This document shows, piece by piece, positions 37,173 to 47,544 of a stretch of 64,000 nucleotides of DNA. How positions within the stretch are numbered: position 1 is the stretch's first letter; the number at the start of each line of letters is the position of its first letter. The stretch comes from Sphingomonas adhaesiva (GTDB taxonomy: Bacteria; Pseudomonadota; Alphaproteobacteria; Sphingomonadales; Sphingomonadaceae). The DNA lies in NCBI RefSeq assembly GCF_036946125.1, contig NZ_JAQIJT010000002.1:279001-343000 (forward strand). The letters run 5' to 3'. Under the pieces are notes generated by a model, which saw nothing but the letters and a program-made list of their open reading frames with translations, ran no database searches and had not been told where the DNA came from. The translations under genes were made by a program, and so were the position numbers.

Positions 37173-39025
37173 GCGGCGGCGGAACCGTGCGGCTGACGAT
37201 GTCGCAGGCGCTGCTGCGCTATCTGATGGCGCAGCATATCGAGGTCGACGGCGAGGAGCGGCCCTATTTCGCGGGCGTCTGGGCGATCTTCGGCCACGGC
37301 AACGTCGCCGGGATGGGCGAAGCGCTGCACGCGGTGAAGGACCGGCTGCCGACGTGGCGCGCGCACAACGAACAGGGGATGGCGCACGCCGCGATCGCCT
37401 ATGCCAAGGCGCGGTTCCGCACCGGCGCGATGGTGTGCAGCACGTCGATCGGCCCGGGCGCGACCAACCTCGTGACCGCCGCGGCGCTGGCGCACGTCAA
37501 CCGGCTGCCGGTGCTGCTGCTGCCGAGCGACGTGTTCGCCAATCGCCGGCCCGACCCGGTGCTCCAGCAGATCGAGGATTTCGGCGACGGCACGACCAGC
37601 GTCACCGACTGCTTCCGCCCGGTGTCGCGCTACTTCGACCGCATCACTCGTCCCGAACAGATCATCAGCGCGCTGCCGCGGACCATGGCGACCTTCACCG
37701 ATCCCGCGGGATGCGGCCCGGTGACGCTGGCGCTGTGCCAGGACGTGCAGGCCGAATCCTACGACTATCCGCTCGCCTTCTTCGAGAAGCGGGTGTGGCG
37801 AATCCGCCGCCCCGAGCCCGACGCGGCGGAGTTCGCAGGGCTGGCGGACGCGATCCGGGGCGCGCGGCGCCCGCTGATCGTCTCGGGCGGGGGCGTGCTC
37901 TACGCCCGTGCCGCCGAGGCGCTGCGCGCGCTGGTCGCCGAAACCGGCATCCCGGTCGTGGAGACGCACGGCGGCAAGGGCGCGCTGTCGTGGCGCGATC
38001 CGCTCAACGCCGGGTCGATCGGGGTCACCGGCTCGACCGCGGCGAACGCGCTGGCGGCCGAGGCGGACGTGGTGATCGGCCTGGGCACCCGGCTGCAGGA
38101 TTTCACGACGGGCTCGCGCACCGTCTTCGCGGCCCCGGACCGACGTCTGGTGCAGGTCAACGTGCAGCCCTTCGACGCGCACAAGCATGGCGCCGTCCCG
38201 GTCGTCGGCGATGCCGGGATCGTCATCGACCGCCTCGCCGACGCGCTAGCCGGACACCGTGCGCCGGGCGACTGGACGACCCGCGCGCGCGACCTCGCCG
38301 ACGACTGGCGCGCCAAGGTTCAGGCGGTGATGAACGCCACCCCCACCGCGCCCTTCCAATATGCCGACGTGGTCGGCGCGGTCGACCGTGCCGCCGACGC
38401 CGACAGCATCGCGGTCTGCGCCGCCGGCACGCTGCCCGCCGAGCTCCACAAATTGTGGCGAAGCGAGCGGCCGGGCGGCTATCACATGGAATATGGCTAT
38501 AGCTGCATGGGCTACGAGGTCGCGGGCGGCTTCGGCGCCAAGATGGCGGACCCCTCGCGCGAGGTGTTCGTGATGGTCGGCGACGGCAGCTACCTGATGC
38601 TCAACTCCGAACTCGCGACCTCGGTGATGATGGGATATCGCATCATCGTCGTCCTGTTCGACAGCGAGGGCTATAGCTGCATCAACCGCCTGCAACGCAG
38701 CGCGGGCGGCGCCGATTTCAACAATATGTTCCGCGACAGCGTGCAGGTCGTCGCGCCGCAGTTCGACTATGTCGCGCACGCCCGCAGCCTGGGGGCGCTC
38801 GCGGAGAAGGCAGACGACATGGCGGCGCTGGAGGATGCGCTTGCGCGCGCGCGCCGCGCCGACCGATCGACCGTGATCGTCGTCGACGTCGACCCGTACG
38901 AGGAGACGAACCTCGGCGGTCACTGGTGGGACGTCGTCGTGCCCGAAGTCTCGGATCGCGAGGCGGTTCGCGCCGCCCGCGCCGCCTACGAACAGCAAGT
39001 CGCAAAGCAGAGGATCGACGGATGA
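37169..39025 (+). CDS. iolD: 3D-(3,5/4)-trihydroxycyclohexane-1,2-dione acylhydrolase
   Basis: IolD is a thiamine-diphosphate enzyme that opens the cyclohexanedione ring to 5-deoxyglucuronate. The 618-residue protein has the three domains of the acetolactate-synthase superfamily. The early THDP-binding glutamate sits in AHNEQGMAHAA, and the phosphate/metal motif is VGDGSYLMLNSELATSV with the following asparagine position occupied in FDSEGYSCI. VSGGGVLYARAAE marks the central domain. ATGA overlaps connect it to iolC before and iolE after. Confidence 0.94.
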   Translation: MSGGGTVRLTMSQALLRYLMAQHIEVDGEERPYFAGVWAIFGHGNVAGMGEALHAVKDRLPTWRAHNEQGMAHAAIAYAKARFRTGAMVCSTSIGPGATNLVTAAALAHVNRLPVLLLPSDVFANRRPDPVLQQIEDFGDGTTSVTDCFRPVSRYFDRITRPEQIISALPRTMATFTDPAGCGPVTLALCQDVQAESYDYPLAFFEKRVWRIRRPEPDAAEFAGLADAIRGARRPLIVSGGGVLYARAAEALRALVAETGIPVVETHGGKGALSWRDPLNAGSIGVTGSTAANALAAEADVVIGLGTRLQDFTTGSRTVFAAPDRRLVQVNVQPFDAHKHGAVPVVGDAGIVIDRLADALAGHRAPGDWTTRARDLADDWRAKVQAVMNATPTAPFQYADVVGAVDRAADADSIAVCAAGTLPAELHKLWRSERPGGYHMEYGYSCMGYEVAGGFGAKMADPSREVFVMVGDGSYLMLNSELATSVMMGYRIIVVLFDSEGYSCINRLQRSAGGADFNNMFRDSVQVVAPQFDYVAHARSLGALAEKADDMAALEDALARARRADRSTVIVVDVDPYEETNLGGHWWDVVVPEVSDREAVRAARAAYEQQVAKQRIDG

Positions 39026-39917
39026 GCGTGAGGTTCGGGGTCAGCCCCATCGCCTGGATCAACGACGACATGCCGCATCTGGGCGGCGACACCCCGCTGG
39101 AGAAACTGCTGGGCGACGCGTCGGAGATCGGTTTTTCCGGCGTCGAGCTCGGCGGCAAGTTCCCGCGCGATCCCGCGATCCTGTCGCCCCTGTTGCGCTC
39201 CTACGGGCTCGATCTCGTCGGCGGCTGGTTCTCGGGCGAGCTGCTCACCTTGTCGCCGGACGCGCAGATCGAGGCGATGCAGGAGCATCTCGCGCTGCTG
39301 GAGGCGATGGGCTGCGGCGTGTTCGTCTTCGCCGAATGCAGCAACACCATCCATTCGACGCGCGGCGTGCCGCTCAGCACCCGGCCGGTGCTCGACGATG
39401 CGGGCTGGGCGCGGTTCGGGCGCGGCATTACCGCCGTCGCCGATTACGTCGCGGCGCGCGGCCTGCGCTTCGCCTACCACCATCACATCGGCACGGTGGT
39501 CGAGACGCAGGCGGACGTCGACCGCTTCATCGCCGAAACCGGCGCGAACGCGGGCCTGACGGTCGATACCGGACACGGTTATTACGGCGGGCTCGACGTG
39601 CCCGCGCTGATCCGCGATCATCCGGGACGCGTCTCCCACGTCCATTGCAAGGACGTGCGCGCGGACGTGATGGCGACGACGCGTCAGCGCGACCGCAGCT
39701 TCCTGGACGGCGTCCTCGACGGGATGTTCACGGTGCCCGGCGACGGCGCGATCGACTTCGCGCCCGTGTTCGCGGCGCTGACCGACATCGGTTACGCGGG
39801 CTGGGTGATCGTCGAGGCGGAACAGGATCCCGCCCGCGCCGACCCGCGGCGCTACGGCCAGATCGGGCTCGACCACCTCCGCGCGACCGCCGACGCCGCG
39901 ACGCTGGAGGTCGCGCG

Positions 39918-39921
<4 letters not shown>
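39022..39921 (+). CDS. iolE: myo-inosose-2 dehydratase
   Basis: IolE dehydrates scyllo-inosose to the cyclohexanedione used by IolD. The 299-residue TIM barrel begins VRFGVSPIAWINDDMPHLGG, a near-signature of the family. It has AYHHHIGTVVET, the metal-binding TVDTGHGYYGG, VSHVHCKDVR and the last glutamate in WVIVEAEQDP. It overlaps both neighbours by four bases and has the expected family length. Confidence 0.95.
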
Positions 39922-40724
<803 letters not shown>

Positions 40725-40760
40725 AACTGCGCCTCTGACGGAATATATCTTCTATAAAGC

Positions 40761-40788
40761 TTGACTCGTAGAATGAAGGTTTCATAAT
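40761..40788 (+). promoter_or_regulatory. sigma-70-like promoter of the TonB receptor
   Basis: TTGACT (40761-40766) and CATAAT (40783-40788) are separated by 16 bases, a good housekeeping-type match in otherwise GC-rich DNA, about 108 bases upstream of the receptor ATG. A stem CCGGGG-AAGGAA-CCCCGG at 40848-40865 lies in the leader just before the ribosome site (GGAGAGGG). Confidence 0.5.
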
Positions 40789-40896
40789 CCCCCTGTCCGG
40801 TGCATCGAGAATCCGATCGGCCGGCAGGGAAGAACGCACAGGAGGGACCGGGGAAGGAACCCCGGCCTTCCGAACAACGGTTCAGGAGAGGGATCA

Positions 40897-43800
40897 ATGC
40901 GAACCACCACCCGCGCGCGCCTGTATGCCGGCGCTGCGATGCTGCTTGCCACCACCGCGGCGGCCACGCCCGCAAGCGGTCAGGTCGCGACCGATCCCGC
41001 CCCGGCGGCGCAGACCGTGCCGGCGCAGGGCGCGCCGGTCACCCCCGAGCCCACCCCCCCGGTCGATCCGGTCCAGTCCGGTCCCAAGCCCGCGGGCACC
41101 AGCACCCCGCCGATCGCCAGCCCCGACGACGGGCAGGGCGCCGACATCGTCGTCACCGGCACCCGCGCCAGCCTTCAGCGTGCGGTCGAGATCAAGCGCG
41201 AGGCGCCGGGCGTCGTCGACGCGATCTCGTCCGAAGACCTGGGCAAGTTTCCCGACACGAATATCGCCGAATCGTTGCAGCGCATTCCCGGCATCGCGAT
41301 CGACCGCAACGGCGGCGAGGGACAGTTCGTCACCGTCCGCGGTTTCGGCCCCACCTTCAACCAGGTGCTCGTCAACGGGCGCCAGGTGGCGTCGGAAACC
41401 GACGGTCGCGCCTTCAGCTTCGATCTCTATCCAGCGGATCTGATCGCGGGGGCGGAGGTCTACAAGTCGGGCGTATCGCACCTGCCCGCGGGCGGCATCG
41501 GCGCCACCGTCAACCTCAAGACCGCGCGGCCGCTGGACCTCAAGGGTTTCCGCCTGATCGCGAACGCGCAGGGACTGTACGACGTCAATTCGGGCAAGGT
41601 GACGCCCGAGCTGTTCGGCCTCGTCTCCGACACCACCGACGACGACCGCTTCGGCGCGCTGCTCTCGGTCAGCTACCAGAAGCGGCGCTCGCGCGAGGAA
41701 TTCCTCGACCAGAACGGCTGGCTGCCGACGATCATCGGACAGGGCGTGAACGCCAGCGCGATCGTCGCCAATCCGGGCAACGTCTCGACGATCTTCCGCC
41801 CGCGCGAGACCGCCAACGGCATCCGCGAGCAGGAGCGCGAGCGCCTCAACATCCAGGGCGTGCTGCAATGGCAGGCGACCGACACGCTGCGGCTGACCGC
41901 GGACGGCTTCTACAACAAGTTCAGCGTGGATTCGAAGGCGACGCTGCTCAACACCTATATCGGCGTCGGCGCCAACGACATCACCGACATCACGCTGGAC
42001 CGGAACGGCACCGTGCTGCGCGAGACGGTGAACAGCGAGATCGGCGCGCTGGTCCGGCTGGAAGGGCGGCCGACCGAGACCAAGCTGATCGGCCTGAACG
42101 CCGACTGGCAGGTGACACCGGAATTCCGCAGCACGCTCGACTTCGCCTATTCCAACTCGCGCGCCGATCCCGCCAGCCGCCGCAATACCGGGCAGGCGGT
42201 GCTGGGCTTCCTCAGCAGCCAGATCGCCGGGGGGCAGCGCTACACCTTCGACATGACGAGCGGCTTCCCCGTCACGACCTTCACCCCGGCGCTGACCTCG
42301 GCGATCACCAACGTCGACGCCTATCGTCTCCACGTCGCGCAATACGGCAACCAGACGGGTGACGGGACCGGCGGCGCCAATACCGACAACGGCGTCTATT
42401 CGGCGAGCTTCGACAACAGCTACAGCCCGTCGGACGGCGGCTTCTTCAAGACCTTCAGCTTCGGGGTCAACTATACCCGCGATCGCAAGCGGGTCGACTT
42501 CATCCAGCCCAACTTCGCCGCCTTCTGCCAGTTCTGCGGCTTCTTCCAGGATGCGCCGAACGCGCTGCTGACGCCGATCGACCTGTCGGACACGCTGTCC
42601 GGGCTGCCCTCGGGGATCCAGCGCCGCTTCTTCACCTTCGACCTCGATCAACTGATCGCCTATCAGTCGAGCCCGGAGGCGCTGGCGGCGCGCGACGTCG
42701 CCAAGGGGCTGCCGCCCGGCACGTCGGCGGCGCAGTGGGAGCGGCTGCGCACGACCGAGGGTGGCTATGTCGGTGTCCGCCAGCCGGCCAGCTTCGGCGT
42801 CACCGAAACCTCGTTCTCGGGTTACGCCAACGTCAGCATCGCCGGCACGATCGGGGCGGTCGACTGGGGCATCGACACCGGCGCCCGGCTGGTGCGGACG
42901 CGGACCGAGGCGACGGGCAGCTCGTCGACCCTGCTGGCACTCAACCAGACGACGCCCAGCCAGTACGACCCGACGCTGGGCGCCGCGGCGCTCGTCACCC
43001 GGTCGAACACCTATTACAAGCTGCTGCCCAACTTCAATCTGAAGATCCTGCCGAGCAAGGAGATCATCGTCCGGCTCGCCGCGTCGCAGACCTTCGCACG
43101 GCCGCAGCTCAGCGACCTCGCGCCGCGCTTCGCGTTCAACGACCTGCGGCCCGGCTCGCTCACCGCCTCGGGCGGCAATACGGCGCTGCGCCCCTTCACC
43201 TCGACCAACCTCGACGCTTCGTTCGAATATTATTTCAACACCCTCAGCTTCCTGACCGTCGCGGCCTATTGGAAGAACGTCGAGGACTTCATCGTCACCA
43301 CCAACAGCGTGGAGACGATCACCGTCCCGAACGGCATCCGCGTGACGACAGGCGATCCCGCGATCAACGCGGCGGCGGGCACGGTCAACTTCCTCGTCTC
43401 GCGCCCCGTCAATGCCGAGCAGGCGACCGTGAAGGGCGTGGAGGTCGGCGGGCAGCTTACCTTCGACTTCCTGCCCGGTCCGCTGCGCTTCTTCGGCGTC
43501 AGCGGCAACGCGAACTTCGTCAGCTCGAACGCGGGCATCTCGACGGGGGACAACATCAACACGATTTTCGCGCTGCCGGGCCTCGGCAACACGCAGAATG
43601 CGGCGGTGTTCTTCGACAACGGCACGCTCGATGCGCGCGTGTCGTACAGCCGGCGCGGCAGCTTCCTCGAGACGCTGGTCAACCCCAAGGCGGCGGTGGA
43701 GCCGATCTTCGTCGCGCCGTTCCAGCAGGTCGACTTCCGCATCAACTACAACACCGAGATCGGCGGCGCGGCGATGACCTTCTTCGTCGGCGGGGTGAAC

Positions 43801-43905
43801 GTCTTTAACGAGAAGATCCGCAAGTACGGGCGGTACGAGAACCAGTTCATCACCTACCGCAATACCGGCCCGCGCTATCAGTTCGGCGTCCGCGCGCGAT
43901 TCTGA
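40897..43905 (+). CDS. TonB-dependent outer-membrane receptor
   Basis: A 1002-residue receptor. A signal peptide (residues ~1-28) is followed by a proline-rich linker and a plug domain (VDAISSEDLGKFPDTNIAES, then RIPGIAIDRNGGEGQFVTVR). A barrel follows, ending in RYQFGVRARF with the C-terminal Phe needed for BamA insertion. The plug wording is that of the carbohydrate-type receptors frequent in sphingomonads. Its position after iolB suggests uptake of inositol, an inositol glycoside or a phosphate ester, by inference only. The GGAGAGGG ribosome site is good. Confidence 0.92.
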   Translation: MRTTTRARLYAGAAMLLATTAAATPASGQVATDPAPAAQTVPAQGAPVTPEPTPPVDPVQSGPKPAGTSTPPIASPDDGQGADIVVTGTRASLQRAVEIKREAPGVVDAISSEDLGKFPDTNIAESLQRIPGIAIDRNGGEGQFVTVRGFGPTFNQVLVNGRQVASETDGRAFSFDLYPADLIAGAEVYKSGVSHLPAGGIGATVNLKTARPLDLKGFRLIANAQGLYDVNSGKVTPELFGLVSDTTDDDRFGALLSVSYQKRRSREEFLDQNGWLPTIIGQGVNASAIVANPGNVSTIFRPRETANGIREQERERLNIQGVLQWQATDTLRLTADGFYNKFSVDSKATLLNTYIGVGANDITDITLDRNGTVLRETVNSEIGALVRLEGRPTETKLIGLNADWQVTPEFRSTLDFAYSNSRADPASRRNTGQAVLGFLSSQIAGGQRYTFDMTSGFPVTTFTPALTSAITNVDAYRLHVAQYGNQTGDGTGGANTDNGVYSASFDNSYSPSDGGFFKTFSFGVNYTRDRKRVDFIQPNFAAFCQFCGFFQDAPNALLTPIDLSDTLSGLPSGIQRRFFTFDLDQLIAYQSSPEALAARDVAKGLPPGTSAAQWERLRTTEGGYVGVRQPASFGVTETSFSGYANVSIAGTIGAVDWGIDTGARLVRTRTEATGSSSTLLALNQTTPSQYDPTLGAAALVTRSNTYYKLLPNFNLKILPSKEIIVRLAASQTFARPQLSDLAPRFAFNDLRPGSLTASGGNTALRPFTSTNLDASFEYYFNTLSFLTVAAYWKNVEDFIVTTNSVETITVPNGIRVTTGDPAINAAAGTVNFLVSRPVNAEQATVKGVEVGGQLTFDFLPGPLRFFGVSGNANFVSSNAGISTGDNINTIFALPGLGNTQNAAVFFDNGTLDARVSYSRRGSFLETLVNPKAAVEPIFVAPFQQVDFRINYNTEIGGAAMTFFVGGVNVFNEKIRKYGRYENQFITYRNTGPRYQFGVRARF

Positions 43906-44080
43906 GGAGATTGTCTCGCGAAACGGCGCAGCTCGCCAACGTCGAGCTCGCCGTTCACCTTCTTCCAACGATGGAAAGACCCTACGCCGCCGTTCCGGCG
44001 ATGCTTCGCATCGCTGGAACCCTGGGCCGCTCCGCCCGTCCGGCGGATCACCTTCGCCATTCACCAGGCGGCGTGTCCGA

Positions 44081-44791
44081 TCATCGCAGGGGGCGCTCCA
44101 CGAGCGCGCCGCCGCCCGGCTCGAAGGCGCGGTCGGGTAGCGAGAGGACGCGGTCGAGCGTCCTTCGGACGTGCGCGCGACCGGCGCTCTCGGCGCGGGA
44201 CGGATCGTCGGACAGGATCGCCGCGAAGAGGTCGACATAGTCGGACAGGTCGGTCGAGTCGGCGGCACGATCGAACGCGCGAAGCTGCACGCGCATGATC
44301 TGGACCTGGATCGCGGGAAAGACACGCTGCAATTCGGCATTGCCGGGTGACGCGACGAGGTAGCGATAGAAATCCTCGCGCGCTTCGACGAACCGATGGA
44401 ACTCGGTCGCCGGCGCACAGCAGGACATGACCGAATAGCGTCGTTCCAGACCCTCCCGCACATCGGCGTCCCGCATCGCCCCGCAGGCCCCCCGCGCGGC
44501 GAGGCCCAGCAGGACCTCCACCACGTCGAGGATGCCGCTGACCTCGTCGCGCGTGAGCCGGCGAACCTGCGCGCCGCGGTTCGCCGCGATGGTGACGACG
44601 CCGGTCGAGGCGAGGCGCTGCAACACCTCGCGGACGGTGCCGCGTCCGACGTCGAAGTCGCGCATCAGGTCGGGCGCGGCCAGCCGCTGCCCGGGTACGT
44701 AGCGTCCCTCGTAGAGCGCGCGAAGGATGCCGCGACGGACCTGCTCGAACGGTGTCCTCTCGGCCGTTCCCCTGTTTTCGTTCTTCGTCAT
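44081..44791 (-). CDS. GntR-family regulator (FCD type)
   Basis: 236 residues. The winged helix-turn-helix is at residues ~18-80 (YVPGQRLAAPDLMRDFDVGR and VREVLQRLASTGVV). An all-helical FCD ligand-binding domain follows, with a usual histidine in FHRFVEAREDFYRYL. FCD regulators sense small organic acids. It lies 78 bp behind the SDR gene and is probably co-transcribed with it; the ATCGT inverted repeat at 45771-45785 upstream of that gene is a candidate operator. The 175 bp between it and the TonB receptor gene hold nothing recognisable. Confidence 0.85.
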   Translation of the reverse strand: MTKNENRGTAERTPFEQVRRGILRALYEGRYVPGQRLAAPDLMRDFDVGRGTVREVLQRLASTGVVTIAANRGAQVRRLTRDEVSGILDVVEVLLGLAARGACGAMRDADVREGLERRYSVMSCCAPATEFHRFVEAREDFYRYLVASPGNAELQRVFPAIQVQIMRVQLRAFDRAADSTDLSDYVDLFAAILSDDPSRAESAGRAHVRRTLDRVLSLPDRAFEPGGGALVERPLR

Positions 44792-44869
44792 GGTCGGCAG
44801 GACAAGTTCCCGATGCTGCTGCCTTTTGGCGGATCGCACACCGGCGGACGCCGAGAAAGCCCCATCGCG

Positions 44870-45646
44870 TCACATCGCCGAAATGCCGCCGTCGAGCTTC
44901 AGCTCGGCGCCCGTCATGAAGCGGCTTTCGTCCGAGGCCAGATACACCGCGGCGTGCGCCACATCGGCGGGATCGCCGAGGCGACCGAGCGGTACCTGCC
45001 GCGCCAGCTTCGCCAGCACGGTCTCCTCGTCGCGGTCGCCGACCAGATCCTGAAGGATGGGGGTGCGGATGAACGTCGGGTGGATCGAATTGCAGCGGAT
45101 GTCCCAGCCCTGCCGTGCGCAGTGGAGCGCGACCGACTTGGTGAGCATCCACACCGCCGCCTTCGTCGCGTTGTAGTTCGCGAAATTGTGCGCCGCGATC
45201 AGCCCCGCGATCGACGACAGATTGACGATCGATGCCGGCTGGCTGTCGCGCAGGAGCGGAAGCGCCAGCTTCGTGCCGAGGAAGACGCTGTCGACGTTGA
45301 CTGCCGTACCGCGCCGCCATGCCGCCAGCGAGAGATCCTCGACCGATCCGGTCAGGACGATCCCGGCATTGTTGACGAGCACCGAAAGGCCGCCGAGCGC
45401 GGCGTGCGCGCGATCGATCGCCGCCGCCCAGTCGTGCTCGTCGGTGACGTCGTGGCGCGCCGCATAGGCGATGCCCGGGCCGAATTCGGCGTCGATCGCC
45501 TCTGCGGCGGCGACGGCGCCGTCCTCGTTGATGTCGGTCAGCAACACCCGCGCGCCCTCGCGTGCGAAGGCGTGCGCGATCGCGGCGCCCAGTCCCTGCG
45601 CGGCGCCGGTCACGAGCGCCCTCTTCCCGGCCAGGCGGCGGCTCAT
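44870..45646 (-). CDS. short-chain dehydrogenase/reductase
   Basis: A 258-residue classical SDR. The NAD(P) motif is TGAAQGLG at ~13-20, the structural NNAG at ~91-94, the catalytic Ser in VNLSS and the Tyr-x3-Lys in YNATK. A late FMTGAELKLDGG is also present. The aspartate after strand 2 (LLTDINEDG) points to NAD rather than NADP. Enzymes of this wording oxidise secondary alcohols, including cyclic and aromatic ones; the substrate is unknown. It is divergent from the second SDR gene. Confidence 0.87.
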   Translation of the reverse strand: MSRRLAGKRALVTGAAQGLGAAIAHAFAREGARVLLTDINEDGAVAAAEAIDAEFGPGIAYAARHDVTDEHDWAAAIDRAHAALGGLSVLVNNAGIVLTGSVEDLSLAAWRRGTAVNVDSVFLGTKLALPLLRDSQPASIVNLSSIAGLIAAHNFANYNATKAAVWMLTKSVALHCARQGWDIRCNSIHPTFIRTPILQDLVGDRDEETVLAKLARQVPLGRLGDPADVAHAAVYLASDESRFMTGAELKLDGGISAM

Positions 45647-45770
45647 GCGTCGCCGTCCATGGCGATCATCGACGCCGCACCAGCGGCTTCCCGACCGCTG
45701 CGCGCCAGCCGGGCGGCCCGGAGCGGCGTTCCCCTCACAAATCCCATCATCACACCCTCCTCGATTGTAA

Positions 45771-45802
45771 ATCGTCCTACACGATAGTAAGACTTGATCA
45801 AG
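45771..45802. promoter_or_regulatory. palindromes between the two divergent SDR genes
   Basis: ATCGT-N5-ACGAT (45771-45785) and CTTGATCAAG (45793-45802, perfect) lie side by side in the 173-bp gap, 18 bases before the plus-strand ATG. Both fit dimeric regulators; the adjacent GntR protein is the obvious candidate for one of them. Confidence 0.45.
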
Positions 45803-45819
45803 CAGCAGAGGGGACGGGG

Positions 45820-46662
45820 ATGACGCTGGCCGGACGAACGCTTTTCATCACCGGCGGCAGCCGGGGTATCGGACTTGCGATCGCCGAGCGTGCGGCGCGC
45901 GACGGCGCCAATGTCGTGATCGCCGCCAAGACGGCGGAGCCGCATCCGAAGCTGCCCGGCACCATCCACACGGCGGCGGCGGCGATCGAGGCGGCCGGCG
46001 GCAGGGCGCTGCCGCTGCTCCTGGACGTCCGCGATGCCGACGCGGTCGCGGCGGCCGTCGATCAGGCGGCGCAGCATTTCGGCGGCATCGACATCTGCGT
46101 CAACAACGCCTCCGCGATCAACCTGTCGCGATCGGAAGAGATCGAGGTGAAACGCTTCGACCTGATCCAGCAGATCAATATGCGCGGCACGTTTTTGGTG
46201 TCGCGGGCCTGCGTGCCGCACCTGCGCCGGAGCCCGAACGCGCACGTGCTCACGCTCTCGCCGCCGCTCACCCTGCGGGCCGACTGGTTCGCGCAGCATC
46301 TGCCGTACACGCTCAGCAAATACGGGATGTCGATGGTGACCTTCGGCATGGCCGAGGAATTTCGCGCCGACGGCATCGCGTTCAACGCGCTGTGGCCGCG
46401 GACCACGATCGCCACCGCGGCAGTCGAGTTCGCGCTGGGGGGCGAGGACCTGATGCGCCGGTCGCGAAAGCCGGAGATCATGGCCGACGCCGCCTATGCC
46501 ATCTTCCGGCGCGACGCGCGATACTATTCGGGCCATTTCGTGCTCGACGAGGACGTGCTGCGCGAGGAGGGGCGGACCGACTTTTCGGCATATCGTCACG
46601 ATCCGGCCGCGACGCTGGAGATCGACATCTTCGTCGCGCCCGGCGCCGACCCGATCGAGTAG
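45820..46662 (+). CDS. short-chain dehydrogenase, HSDL2-like
   Basis: 280 residues. The cofactor motif is TGGSRGIG at ~10-17, then VVIAAKTAEPHPKLPGTIHT, an insertion typical of the hydroxysteroid-dehydrogenase-like-2 group, and NNAS in place of NNAG. The active-site tyrosine is in YTLSKYG, and the usual serine region reads LTLSPP. A strong GAGGGGACGGGG ribosome site precedes the ATG. The substrate is unknown; acyl or ring-hydroxyl oxidation would fit the neighbours. It is convergent with the dienelactone hydrolase gene. Confidence 0.85.
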   Translation: MTLAGRTLFITGGSRGIGLAIAERAARDGANVVIAAKTAEPHPKLPGTIHTAAAAIEAAGGRALPLLLDVRDADAVAAAVDQAAQHFGGIDICVNNASAINLSRSEEIEVKRFDLIQQINMRGTFLVSRACVPHLRRSPNAHVLTLSPPLTLRADWFAQHLPYTLSKYGMSMVTFGMAEEFRADGIAFNALWPRTTIATAAVEFALGGEDLMRRSRKPEIMADAAYAIFRRDARYYSGHFVLDEDVLREEGRTDFSAYRHDPAATLEIDIFVAPGADPIE

Positions 46663-46703
46663 CGCGGGGCGATCCGGCGCCGGTTGCCCAGCCTCGATCC
46701 CGT

Positions 46704-47402
46704 CTAGGTCAGGCTGGCGCGCAGCCGCTGCGCGGTCGCGGCATCGGCCCGCTCGGCGGCTACCGCGTCATAGGTCGGTCCGCGCCGCGCGAAGCCGTGG
46801 CCGACGCCGTCGTGCGTGATGATTTCCACCTTCGGATTTTCCGCAGCGGCGGCGGCGATCGCCGCCTGGGCATCGGGCGGACACAGATGGTCGTCGGCCG
46901 CGATATGCAGCAGCAGCGGCGCCGTCACCTTCCCCATGTCGGCCAGCGACGCCTGGATCGCCACGCCGTAATAAGCGACGCCGGCGTCGATCCCGGGTTC
47001 CATCGCCATGAGATAGGCGAGCTTGCCGCCGAGGCAGAAGCCGACCGCCGCCACCTTGCCGTTCGCACCCGGCTGCTCCCTTGCCACCGCCGCCGCGGCG
47101 AGGGCGTCCGCCACCGCCTGACCGTGATCCAGCGACTGCGACAGGGCGAGCGCACGCTGCATCTGATCGGGCACCGCCGGATCGAGCGCGACCAGTCGCT
47201 CCTGACGCCAGAACAGGTCCGGCGCGATCGCGAAATAGCCTTCCGCGGCGAAGGCGTCGCAGACCGACCGGATGTAACCGTTCACGCCGAATATCTCCTG
47301 CAGCACCACGATGCTGCCGCCGTTCGGCGAGTCCGGCGTCGCCAGATACGCGTCGAAGCGCTCGTCGCGGCCGGCGGGAACGGGGATGAACGATGAGGGC
47401 AT
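46704..47402 (-). CDS. dienelactone hydrolase family protein
   Basis: A 232-residue alpha/beta hydrolase. The catalytic triad is complete, Cys123 (GFCLGG), Asp171 (AADDH) and His202 (GVGHGF), together with Glu36 (LQEIFG). These sit at the same numbers as in the classical carboxymethylenebutenolidase, which opens dienelactones in modified ortho-cleavage pathways. I start at the ATG at 47402 (GGAGACCC upstream) rather than 24 codons earlier. It is divergent from the DUF3500 gene. Confidence 0.87.
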   Translation of the reverse strand: MPSSFIPVPAGRDERFDAYLATPDSPNGGSIVVLQEIFGVNGYIRSVCDAFAAEGYFAIAPDLFWRQERLVALDPAVPDQMQRALALSQSLDHGQAVADALAAAAVAREQPGANGKVAAVGFCLGGKLAYLMAMEPGIDAGVAYYGVAIQASLADMGKVTAPLLLHIAADDHLCPPDAQAAIAAAAAENPKVEIITHDGVGHGFARRGPTYDAVAAERADAATAQRLRASLT

Positions 47403-47544
47403 GGCAGGGTCTCCGCGGGCGGATCGATCGCCCTTCTTGACGGACCTCATGAAGCAACCGTAAAAACTGTTCAAGAGGACAATCTAATGTCGGATCGGCC
47501 GGTTTCGGGTGCACGATGCCGGATAGAGGCAGGGGAGGATCAAG

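Noticed and set aside
43878..44060. A 60-codon minus-strand frame between the TonB receptor and GntR genes
   Set aside because: It overlaps the end of the receptor gene, has no ribosome site that stands out and matches nothing I know.
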